Of a DNA stretch of 64,000 nucleotides, positions 43,713 to 51,487 are shown piece after piece. The stretch spans positions 1-64,000 of the forward strand of contig UQJP01000003.1 in NCBI GenBank assembly GCA_900541415.1, read 5' to 3'. The stretch comes from an uncultured Odoribacter sp. Lineage in GTDB: Bacteria > Bacteroidota > Bacteroidia > Bacteroidales > Marinifilaceae. The notes beneath the pieces were generated by a model. That model was not told the origin of the DNA. It searched no databases and worked only from the letters and a program-made list of their open reading frames with translations. Every line of letters begins with the position of its first letter. The first letter of the stretch is position 1. Made by a program: the position numbers and the translations under genes.

Positions 43713-45824
43713 ATGGAAATCAAAAATAGCTTATATTGCCTTTGTATTTTAATGGCAACGGCTTGCACAACCCCAAAACAACTTCCCATCGATCGACAGG
43801 CGTTAGTTCACCGGAACAATCCCCATGTCGTGGCATTCGATCCTCTATCTCCCTTATCTGTCGGAAATGGAGAATTTGCCTTCACAGTCGATGTTACCGG
43901 ATTACAAACTTTTCCGAGAGCTTACGACAAAGGTATCCCCTTAGGTACACAAGCGCAATGGGGGTGGCATAGCTTTCCCAACACAGAACGATACGAACAC
44001 AAAGAAACATTAGTCGGATATGACTTCGGACGTGGAAGACTGGAGCCTTACTCCACCCAAAGCCACCGGAATGAACGGCAAAAAAATGCAGAAAACTGGT
44101 TCAGGGCAAATCCTCATCGCCTGCACTTAGGAATTATTGGTTTGGAACTACCGGAACAAATCCAACCTTCAGACCTTCAGCATATCGAGCAAAAATTGGA
44201 TATGTGGAAAGGAGTCATTGAAAGTCGATTTTCATTAAACCATCACTCCGTAGAAATACAAACAGCCTGTGACCCTCAACGTGACAGGATTGTTGCAAAA
44301 GTCTCATCGTCTTTAAAACCCGGTATTAAATTCCACTTTCCTTACCCCACCGGAGCTTGGGGAGAAAACGGATGTGACTGGCAAAAAAACGATTTACACT
44401 CAACGACGATTGTTAGCCGATCTGCCCGATCAGTAGTCTTAGAACGTAAAATAGACACGACAACCTATTATGTAGCCATTGAATGGAAAGAAAAAGCAGA
44501 ATTTATAGAAAAAGAGAGAAATTACTTTGTATTGATGCCGCAAGACAATGAACTATCCTTCTCCTGTTCCTTCACAAAGCAACTAATCACCGAAAGACAA
44601 CCTACCTATAAAAAATCGATCAAAAATATTGCCACCCACTGGAAATCATTTTGGGAAAAAGGTGCGGCTGTCGATTTCTCCGACTGTAAAGATGTTCGTG
44701 CGAAAGAGTTAGAACGCCGGGTGGTATTGTCACAATATTTATTGGCGATTCAATGTGCAGGCTCTACTCCTCCTCAGGAAACAGGATTAACTTATAACTC
44801 GTGGCATGGGAAATTTCACCTCGAAATGCTTTGGTGGCACCAATCCTGGTTGGCACTTTGGGGACATCCCCAACTACTCGACCGTACCTTAGAATGGTTT
44901 TACAAGGCTTATCCCATTGCCAAAGAGATAGCAGAACGACAAGGATTCGAAGGAGTTCGATGGATGAAAATGACCGATCCTTCTGGAATGGAAGCCCCTT
45001 CGTCGATAGGTTCTTTTCTGATCTGGCAACAACCACACCCTATTTATTTGGCAGAACTACTTTATCGGGCTAATCCTTCTCCGGAATTAATCCGGAAATA
45101 CAACAAGCTGATACAAGAAACAGCAGAATTCATGTACTCATTTGCCACTTACGACGAAGCAAGAGACCGCTACATACTGAAAGGTATTATCCCGGCACAA
45201 GAAACGTTCAAACCCGAAGGTACGATAAACCCGCCCCTTGAATTATCCTACTGGCATTATGCCATGAAAATCGCCCAAGAATGGCGCATACGTTCAGGGG
45301 AAACACGAAAACCGGAATGGGACACATTGATAGACAAGCTATCCCCACTTGCTGCAAAAGATAGTCTTTATTTAGCAGCGGAAACAGCACCGGATACTTA
45401 TACTAATCCCCGTTTTACCTCCGATCACATGGCAGTATTAGGCGCATTGGGAATTTTACCCGAATCAAGATTAGTGGATAAAAATTTAATGAAAAACACG
45501 CTCCATTGGGTTTGGAACAACTGGAATTGGAACAGGACTTGGGGGTGGGATTACCCCATGACAGCCATGGCTGCAGCCCGTTTAGGTGAACCCGAAAAAG
45601 CAGTAGATGCTTTACTGATGGATAAACGGACAAACACCTATTTGAAAAACGGTCATAACTATCAGAATCATCTCCTGCGCATCTATCTTCCGGGAAATGG
45701 AGGCTTGCTAACCGCAATCGCCATGATGTGTGCAGGCTGGGACGGCTGCACACAACCCAATCCGGGCTTTCCCAAAAACGGAAATTGGAATGTGAAATGG
45801 GAAGGCTTATACCCTATGCCCTAA
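43713..45824 (+). CDS. Lipoprotein with six-hairpin (GH65-like) glycosidase fold
   Basis: A 703-residue protein with a short leader and Cys18 as likely lipidation site. The N-terminal beta-sandwich part has PLSVGNGEFAFTVDVTGLQ, typical of GH65/GH95-type enzymes that share an (alpha/alpha)6 barrel. The central block SWHGKFHLEMLWWHQSW and WQQPHPIYLAELLYR recall maltose-phosphorylase-like relatives. IPAQETF and WNWNRTWGWDYPM are further conserved-looking segments. It would be a surface or periplasmic carbohydrate enzyme; family number and substrate are uncertain. It stands alone, next to tRNA-Ser, with codon choice (more CGA, TTA) somewhat unlike its neighbours. Confidence 0.7.
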   Translation: MEIKNSLYCLCILMATACTTPKQLPIDRQALVHRNNPHVVAFDPLSPLSVGNGEFAFTVDVTGLQTFPRAYDKGIPLGTQAQWGWHSFPNTERYEHKETLVGYDFGRGRLEPYSTQSHRNERQKNAENWFRANPHRLHLGIIGLELPEQIQPSDLQHIEQKLDMWKGVIESRFSLNHHSVEIQTACDPQRDRIVAKVSSSLKPGIKFHFPYPTGAWGENGCDWQKNDLHSTTIVSRSARSVVLERKIDTTTYYVAIEWKEKAEFIEKERNYFVLMPQDNELSFSCSFTKQLITERQPTYKKSIKNIATHWKSFWEKGAAVDFSDCKDVRAKELERRVVLSQYLLAIQCAGSTPPQETGLTYNSWHGKFHLEMLWWHQSWLALWGHPQLLDRTLEWFYKAYPIAKEIAERQGFEGVRWMKMTDPSGMEAPSSIGSFLIWQQPHPIYLAELLYRANPSPELIRKYNKLIQETAEFMYSFATYDEARDRYILKGIIPAQETFKPEGTINPPLELSYWHYAMKIAQEWRIRSGETRKPEWDTLIDKLSPLAAKDSLYLAAETAPDTYTNPRFTSDHMAVLGALGILPESRLVDKNLMKNTLHWVWNNWNWNRTWGWDYPMTAMAAARLGEPEKAVDALLMDKRTNTYLKNGHNYQNHLLRIYLPGNGGLLTAIAMMCAGWDGCTQPNPGFPKNGNWNVKWEGLYPMP

Positions 45825-45924
45825 AACAAAAGGGGATATGCTAAATAAAAACAAATGATTTTCTATCTGAAATAGATCACAACAAGCTATACCCTATCCC
45901 GTCATAGAAACTTTGTGATTTTTT

Positions 45925-45945
45925 CTGTAACGAATCTGTAACGAA
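45925..45945. repeat. Tandem direct repeat CTGTAACGAA
   Basis: Two perfect 10-nt copies (45925-45934 and 45936-45945) separated by one base, about 120 nt from the 3' end of tRNA-Ser. Short direct repeats near a tRNA can be integrase arm sites, but no integrase is present. Confidence 0.45.
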
Positions 45946-45992
45946 ACCCTGTCTTTTGGGGTTTTTTAGTGTCTTTGGGTATTACAGCCGTG

Positions 45993-46036
45993 AAAGCCAA
46001 ATCCCGTAGAACGCTGATTCTACGGGATTTGGCTTT
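45993..46036. terminator. Long hairpin terminator near tRNA-Ser
   Basis: An 18-bp perfect stem (AAAGCCAAATCCCGTAGA and its complement) with an 8-nt loop. It lies between two convergent transcription units, the glycosidase gene and tRNA-Ser, and could serve both. Confidence 0.75.
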
Positions 46037-46065
46037 ATTTGTCCGCCTAATGGCTTGACTTTCAG

Positions 46066-46150
46066 CGGAGAGGGAGGGATTCGAACCCCCGGACCTGTGA
46101 CAGTCAACGGTTTTCAAGACCGCCGCGATCGACCACTCTGCCACCTCTCC
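46066..46150 (-). tRNA. tRNA-Ser (anticodon TGA)
   Basis: An 85-nt class II tRNA with acceptor stem GGAGAGG/CCTCTCC, anticodon arm GCGGT-CTTGAAA-ACCGT (anticodon TGA), a long variable arm and TTCGAAT T-loop. CCA is not encoded. Confidence 0.93.
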
Positions 46151-46354
46151 TTTGCTTTTGCGGTGACAAATGTACGACAAAAATCAAATTATCAAAAATA
46201 ATTTCAAGAAAAAATATAATATAATTTTTGCTTGCTCCTTCACTATTTTATAATTAGATACCAATCAAACATTTATGATTTACAAGCCTCCTAAACAAAA
46301 TTAGGGAAACTTTCAAATTCCGGCTTCCGTTTAATCATAAAATTGAGAAAAACT

Positions 46355-47857
46355 ATGTTTATTACGACGGAAAATATTCTATTGATCGGTTCGATATTAT
46401 TTTTTATAAGTATTCTGATCGGTAAAACAGGTTCCCGTTTGGGCGTTCCGGTTTTACTTTTATTCCTCATCATCGGAATGCTTGCCGGGAAAGACGGCGT
46501 CGGTATTGAATTTGAAAGTCCGGCAGCAGCACAGTTCATCGGGGTAATCTCACTCAGTATCATTTTGTTTTCCGGTGGGATGGATACAAAAATCGAAGAA
46601 ATACGCCCTGTTGTAAAGCAAGGAGTTTTATTGGCAACTGTCGGCGTCCTGCTGACAACGCTCCTTACAGGAGGCTTCATATATCTGGTCTCCCGCTGGG
46701 CATTTCCCGGCTACGCAACAACATTAATCGGTTGCCTGCTTTTAGCAGCTGTGATGTCGTCCACCGACTCGGCTTCGGTCTTTAACATTCTTCGTTCTAA
46801 AAATCTGAATTTAAAACACAACTTACGCCCTCTGCTTGAATTGGAAAGTGGAAGCAATGATCCTATGGCTTACATGCTGACCATTCTATTGATTCAGATT
46901 ATACAAACCGGAGAAATAGAATCGGGACAAATACTGCTTTCGCTTATTGTCCAGTTTTCAGTCGGAATATTGGCAGGTTATCTTTTAGGCAGATGTGCCG
47001 TCTGGATTTTAAATCACCTAAAAATAGATAATCCTTCTCTCTATCAAATCATTTTACTCACTTTTGTTTTCTTTACTTTTTCTTTCACCAATGCTTTGCA
47101 GGGAAACGGTTATCTCGCTGTGTACATTGCCGGGCTCGTGGTAGGTAATCGGCGTATCGTTTACAAGAAATATATCATTAACTTTTTCGATGGCTTAGCC
47201 TGGCTATTCCAGATCACGATGTTTTTGGCGTTGGGTTTACTTGTCAATCCGGTGGAATTGGTGGATGTGGCCTGGATCGGCCTGTTGATCGGAATTTTTA
47301 TGATCATTATTGCGCGTCCGGTCAGTGTGCTGCTTTGTCTTCTTCCGTTTAAATGGATGACCTTTAACAGCCGTCTTTTTGTTTCCTGGATCGGGCTAAG
47401 AGGGGCTGTTCCCATTATATTTGCCACTTATCCCCTACTCGCCGGAATCCCGGAAGCGAAACAAATTTTTAATATCGTATTTTTTATCACCCTTCTCTCA
47501 TTGCTCATTCAAGGTACCACAGTTCCACTTTCGGCCAAATTACTGAAACTATCATTTCGGGTGAAAAAAATTCCCAAAGCCTTTGAAATGGAATTACCCG
47601 AAGAAGTAAAATCGGTCATGTCCGAAATAACGATCACCCGGGATATGTTGAGTGCAGGTGATTACCTGATCAATTTACCTTTACCCGAAAATACGTTAGT
47701 TGTACTAATTAAACGATTCGGGCGTTTTTTTGTCCCCAACGGATGTTCACAGCTATTCGAAAATGACCAGCTTTTAATCATTTCCGATAACGAAACCGAC
47801 CTTAAAAAGATATATGAAACTTTAGGAGTAGAAGATTACACCATTACCAAAAATTAA
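46355..47857 (+). CDS. Potassium/proton (CPA1, NhaP2-like) antiporter
   Basis: A 500-residue inner-membrane protein with about 12 helices and the Na_H_exchanger core. Key segments: STDSASVFNIL with the buried acidic residue, and ELESGSNDPMAYMLT that contains the conserved ND ion-binding pair. After residue about 400 comes a soluble RCK/TrkA_C-like domain (EITITRDMLSAGDYLINLPLPENTLVVLIKR) as in NhaP2/CvrA K+/H+ antiporters. I start at ATG 46355; the frame opens 12 nt earlier at TTG. It acts in ion or pH balance; ion choice is inferred. Confidence 0.9.
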   Translation: MFITTENILLIGSILFFISILIGKTGSRLGVPVLLLFLIIGMLAGKDGVGIEFESPAAAQFIGVISLSIILFSGGMDTKIEEIRPVVKQGVLLATVGVLLTTLLTGGFIYLVSRWAFPGYATTLIGCLLLAAVMSSTDSASVFNILRSKNLNLKHNLRPLLELESGSNDPMAYMLTILLIQIIQTGEIESGQILLSLIVQFSVGILAGYLLGRCAVWILNHLKIDNPSLYQIILLTFVFFTFSFTNALQGNGYLAVYIAGLVVGNRRIVYKKYIINFFDGLAWLFQITMFLALGLLVNPVELVDVAWIGLLIGIFMIIIARPVSVLLCLLPFKWMTFNSRLFVSWIGLRGAVPIIFATYPLLAGIPEAKQIFNIVFFITLLSLLIQGTTVPLSAKLLKLSFRVKKIPKAFEMELPEEVKSVMSEITITRDMLSAGDYLINLPLPENTLVVLIKRFGRFFVPNGCSQLFENDQLLIISDNETDLKKIYETLGVEDYTITKN

Positions 47858-47858
47858 T

Positions 47859-47905
47859 CCGGCAAGAAAGGCTTGTTCAAACATTCAGCCTTCCTTACCG
47901 GACAA
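47859..47905. terminator. Hairpin between convergent antiporter and nitroreductase genes
   Basis: A 15-bp imperfect stem (CCGGCAAGAAAGGCT at 47859-47873 with AGCCTTCCTTACCGG at 47887-47901). No strong T run follows, so terminator activity is plausible but weak. Confidence 0.5.
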
Positions 47906-47932
47906 TTCTATATAAATCTAAAGGTTACCGGA

Positions 47933-48556
47933 TTATTTCGCATATCCCACCGGATGGTTCATAAACAACCGCTGGGAATCTTTCAGTTTAAGCGCTGATC
48001 TCAGTTTTGCCTGATCCATCGAAGCCCTGGGCACGGTTACCAATCCTGTCCCGGCACAAAAGATAGAAATATTTTGAGAAACTATACCGGCATCCATCGA
48101 TGGCATCGACGCATCGCCTTTAAAAGGGTCGAGATCACCGACCACCACGATGCACACAGGAGCTTTCGCCACAAATGCCTGACCACCTCCCACGGCAGGT
48201 CTGAAATCACCTTTAGCCACAGGTTTCAGGCTATTCGTTTTTGCTTCATAAAGATAAGCACCTTCCGGCAAGCACACATAAACATCTATCTCCTGCTTGT
48301 TCATGGCAGTAGGAGCTGTACGTTTACCCGATTCCGGACGATTTATTCCATTTGCCGCCCACAGCAGGTCGGATAAGTCCTGAAGACTCAAAGCCTTATC
48401 GGCATATTCCCGGGTGGATTGCCGCTTCTCCAATGCCTGCATAACGGGTAAACCTCTCTGAGTATTAGGCTTATTCAACTGAATCGTTTTTAATTCCTGG
48501 GCATTTATACCTGAACAAATCCCAACTAATGTCACAAATAACAGTATTTTTTTCAT
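47933..48556 (-). CDS. Exported nitroreductase-family (SagB-type) protein
   Basis: A 207-residue protein with a signal peptide (MKKILLFVTLVGICSGINAQ) followed by the FMN-dependent nitroreductase fold. RQSTREYADKALSLQDLSDLLWAANGINR is the typical N-terminal FMN-binding block, and DAGIVSQNISIFCAGTGLV the dimer and flavin segment. An exported nitroreductase is less usual than the cytoplasmic forms but known in Bacteroidales. Substrate unknown. I start at ATG 48556 so that the signal peptide is at the N-terminus; the frame opens 36 nt earlier. Confidence 0.88.
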   Translation of the reverse strand: MKKILLFVTLVGICSGINAQELKTIQLNKPNTQRGLPVMQALEKRQSTREYADKALSLQDLSDLLWAANGINRPESGKRTAPTAMNKQEIDVYVCLPEGAYLYEAKTNSLKPVAKGDFRPAVGGGQAFVAKAPVCIVVVGDLDPFKGDASMPSMDAGIVSQNISIFCAGTGLVTVPRASMDQAKLRSALKLKDSQRLFMNHPVGYAK

Positions 48557-48989
48557 AATTCTCATGTTTTGTTTGACATGCAATTTAAACATTTCTGACT
48601 GAAAGTTTACTTTTATATGCCTATTTTCTATTTATAAATTTCATTCAATCGTTATTTCAGTAAACGAAATCTTTGAATTAAAAGTTTATCCAACAGGTTA
48701 TTGCCAGTAAAAATTTCCCCCGCCACCGGATTAAATAATGAAACAATCTTTCAACTTATATATCCATTTTCTTGTCCTTTATATTTATCTTTAAATCGAT
48801 CGATTTTCTATCTCAATATTCTTGCATTTAATTATTAATTCCTATATTTGCAACCGCAAACAAATGAAGTTCTTCCATAAGCCTGATCGCTTTCATGTTG
48901 GTTAAATAAAAAGGTGGGCAACCGATCGTTTGAAACGATCGTGAAACACAGGCCAATATAAACAGAAGATAATCAATTTGTTACAAAAT
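48557..48989. other. Intergenic region before tRNA-Pro
   Basis: This 433-nt AT-rich region holds the probable tRNA-Pro promoter (TATATTTG at 48843-48850), a 13-codon ORF just after it (48864-48905) and a 19-nt palindrome CGATCGTTT-G-AAACGATCG (48923-48941). The rest shows nothing recognisable. Confidence 0.5.
48822..48850 (+). promoter_or_regulatory. Probable promoter of the tRNA-Pro transcript
   Basis: TTG at 48822-48824, an 18-bp spacer and TATATTTG at 48843-48850. It predicts a transcript with about 130 nt before the tRNA. Confidence 0.55.
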
Positions 48990-49063
48990 CGGGGCGTAGC
49001 TCAGTCCGGTAGAGTACACGTCTGGGGGGCGTGTGGTCGCAGGTTCAAATCCTGTCACCCCGA
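48990..49063 (+). tRNA. tRNA-Pro (anticodon GGG)
   Basis: A 74-nt tRNA with acceptor stem CGGGGCG/CACCCCG (one C-A mismatch at pair 6), D-arm GCTC...GAGT, anticodon arm CACGT-CTGGGGG-GCGTG (anticodon GGG), T-arm GCAGG-TTCAAAT-CCTGT. CCA is not encoded. Confidence 0.9.
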
Positions 49064-49074
49064 CTGTTAATGTC

Positions 49075-49110
49075 AAGGAGTTAAGTTTAAAACTTAGCTC
49101 CTTTTTCTTT
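49075..49110 (+). terminator. Terminator after tRNA-Pro
   Basis: A 14-bp stem with one T-G pair (49075-49088 with 49090-49103) followed by TTTTTC. It lies 11 nt after the tRNA. Confidence 0.8.
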
Positions 49111-49290
49111 TTATCATCAATAGACGCCCAAAAGAGGATAGGAAAAAGGAAGCATCTTCTATATAGGGATTAAGGGAATAATAAGGATTCATTAAATTTT
49201 AAGGTGACATTTCTATAAGACATGACAGGGATCCTCCCCTCTTTTTTTAATCTCAAAGAATATTAAGAAACAGCCCTGAATAAGAGCACA

Positions 49291-49336
49291 AATAAAAAAG
49301 AACAGGGACTGTCCTTAACTTGTCAGACAGTCCCTA
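49291..49336 (-). terminator. Terminator of the methyltransferase-rsgA transcript
   Basis: A 10-bp perfect stem (AGGGACTGTC at 49304-49313, complement at 49326-49335) with a T-rich exit on the minus strand, 12 nt past the rsgA stop. Confidence 0.82.
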
Positions 49337-49347
49337 TTCAATAAGAA

Positions 49348-50403
49348 TCAAGAATTTGTTTTACGTTTCTTTACCTCGTCCACGAGTTTCGAAAAGGATT
49401 TATCTCTCTTGCGCTTTTCATGCTCGGAAGTGGAGAAATGCCAGGCTTCCCGTTTAAGTTTCAGGTAGCTTTTGTATACTTTGACATCCAACATGCCTTT
49501 ATTTACTGCTTCTAAAACGGCACAGCCGGGTTCATTGGTATGGGTACAATCTTTGAAACGACACGATGATGCATAGTCGGAAATATCCAGCATTTCGGCC
49601 AATGAATCGAGGTCGTCCACCGCCAAACCAAACTCCCGAACCCCCGGAGTGTCGATTAAAACACCTGCTCCGTCCATCAACACCATTTCCCGGCGGGTAG
49701 AAGTGTGCCGTCCTTTTCCTGTCGATTGGCTTATTTCGGACGTTACTAACGCCGACTTTTCGCATAGCGCATTCACCAGGGAGCTTTTCCCGACACCCGA
49801 AGAGCCAATAAACACTACTGTTTCTCCCGGCAATATGGATTCCCGTAACCGGGATATAGTCCGGGAATGATGGATGCTGGTGAAAAACACCGGAACCTGA
49901 CGGGCAATGTGTTCGATAGCTTCTTCTGTCCCCAATTCATCAAAGTCTAAATCAGCTTTATTGAGAATCAATACGGGAGCGATATTTTCTTCCAAAATTT
50001 GAGCCATGAAGCGTTCTACCCTGCGAACATTGAAGTTGTCATCGAGGCTTTGCACGATAAATGCTTTATCGACATAGGAAGCGATGGCTTGTTTATCGGC
50101 AATCGTTCCGTTTTTCTTTCGGTATAATGTCCGCTCACGGGGCAATATATCTACGATTATCCCTTTGCGGTCGCCGAATGGTTGGAAGATCACCCAATCA
50201 CCCGTACAGGGTAGCTCGACATCCGATTTCCCATACATCATATTCCCTGTTAACTCACATTGAAACAGTCCGTTTTCGGAAACCACGTCATAACAAGTGC
50301 GATACACGATGGTTACCCGTCCGTGAGATAATGTTTTATAGGCCGACTTTTGTTTTAGTTGGTCCAATCCGTTGTTCCAACCATAGGTATTTAAATGAAT
50401 CAT
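49348..50403 (-). CDS. rsgA: Ribosome small-subunit-dependent GTPase A (RsgA)
   Basis: A circularly permuted GTPase that helps mature the 30S subunit. The 351-residue protein has an N-terminal OB-like domain, then the G motifs in permuted order: G4 NKAD at 148-151, G1 GSSGVGKSS at 200-208, G3 DTPG at 251-254. The C-terminal zinc site is Cys281-x4-Cys286-x-His288-x5-Cys294. A basic tail ends the protein. The N-terminus (MIHLNTYGWNNGLDQ) resembles the longer RsgA subgroup often found as an additional copy. It overlaps the upstream methyltransferase by 4 nt. Confidence 0.93.
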   Translation of the reverse strand: MIHLNTYGWNNGLDQLKQKSAYKTLSHGRVTIVYRTCYDVVSENGLFQCELTGNMMYGKSDVELPCTGDWVIFQPFGDRKGIIVDILPRERTLYRKKNGTIADKQAIASYVDKAFIVQSLDDNFNVRRVERFMAQILEENIAPVLILNKADLDFDELGTEEAIEHIARQVPVFFTSIHHSRTISRLRESILPGETVVFIGSSGVGKSSLVNALCEKSALVTSEISQSTGKGRHTSTRREMVLMDGAGVLIDTPGVREFGLAVDDLDSLAEMLDISDYASSCRFKDCTHTNEPGCAVLEAVNKGMLDVKVYKSYLKLKREAWHFSTSEHEKRKRDKSFSKLVDEVKKRKTNS

Positions 50404-51179
50404 TGTGTTATCTTTTTTGCGATATAAAATACATAGCCGTAGAATTTTTTATATTTATCGTATAATCCTGCATCATAGTGTTGATATGCGATAAATTCTT
50501 CGGCGGTTTTATTTCCTGCATATTTATTCAGGAACATTTTTTGAGCAACAACCTGTGGAGCATAGTAATGCTCTGTCCAGCAATTTTCCGGGAGAATAAA
50601 TGTGGCTACGGGAAGATAGCCCGCCTTCTGAATCTGGGCTACTTTATTCGGAATCGTATCCATTTCGGGATAAGCGTCCATCCAGAAATTATGAATCTCT
50701 GCCGGGCGTTCCTCTGTAAACCACGAACTTTCAGAAACGGCGATATAACCATTGGGCTTCAGGTATTGCCGCCACTCATTCAACCCGCGTTCGAAACCGA
50801 TATTATAAATGGCTCCTTCCGACCAAATGAGGTCTAATTCTTCTTTTCCGAACGGGAGTTCCGCCATCGAACCGACAATCCCGTGTACTTTATCCTGAAG
50901 ATTCAGTTTCAAGGCATTCCGATTGAAGCGATCGATAAATCCCGGAAAAAAGTCAAGACCTGTAATATATCCCGGTGCATGTTGAGCCAAAACCATAGTC
51001 TGTCCGCCTGTGCCGCATCCGATGTCGGCAATAAGGGATTTGTCCGTGAGGTTATCTATAAAGCTCAGGGCTTTCAACGTAACTTCGGGACTTCCGGGAC
51101 CCTGACGCTCTGTATTTAAAAAATATTCACAGATCAAATTAAAATCGAATCCATAAATTGTTTTACTTTCGTTATTCAT
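50400..51179 (-). CDS. Class I SAM-dependent methyltransferase
   Basis: A 259-residue cytoplasmic enzyme with the Rossmann-type SAM fold: motif I ADIGCGTGGQT near 50-60, the acidic ribose contact GLDFFPGF, motif II-III SMAELPFGKEELDLIWSEGA around 103-122. It resembles small-molecule (UbiE/Methyltransf_11/25) methyltransferases and has no target-recognition domain for DNA. Substrate unknown. The stop overlaps the rsgA start (ATGA), so translation is probably coupled. Confidence 0.88.
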   Translation of the reverse strand: MNNESKTIYGFDFNLICEYFLNTERQGPGSPEVTLKALSFIDNLTDKSLIADIGCGTGGQTMVLAQHAPGYITGLDFFPGFIDRFNRNALKLNLQDKVHGIVGSMAELPFGKEELDLIWSEGAIYNIGFERGLNEWRQYLKPNGYIAVSESSWFTEERPAEIHNFWMDAYPEMDTIPNKVAQIQKAGYLPVATFILPENCWTEHYYAPQVVAQKMFLNKYAGNKTAEEFIAYQHYDAGLYDKYKKFYGYVFYIAKKITQ

Positions 51180-51487
51180 GTTCTTTTAAGTATAAGGCAT
51201 ACACATGAAAGCATAACAATGCCATCATCGTTGCATGCAGATTAAAATTTAATTGATATAAAATAGAAACTATCCCCGGATAGAATTACCCGAGAACAAA
51301 CGAAAGGACAACCTGTACAGGAAATACAGATTGTTTACAACACCAAATCCGACTTTAATTGAGTTTTTAACATGCTGTAAAGATAAGCAATTTTTTATTT
51401 GCCGGAAATATGCTGCAAAATAATAACCAAAGCATTGCCTATTCCCTAAAAGGACAGACATTCCCCCCTATCGATATAACCCCATCC
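51180..51487. other. Intergenic region downstream of the Tam cluster
   Basis: This 308-nt stretch lies between the 3' end of the leftward Tam cluster and the methyltransferase start. No ORF, strong terminator or TAnnTTTG promoter was recognised; only a short CTATCC-CC-GGATAG repeat near 51271. Confidence 0.45.

Noticed and set aside
45902..46180. 92-codon ORF containing GEVAEWSIAAVLKT
   Set aside because: This is a translation of the tRNA-Ser gene and its flank, a common false protein call.
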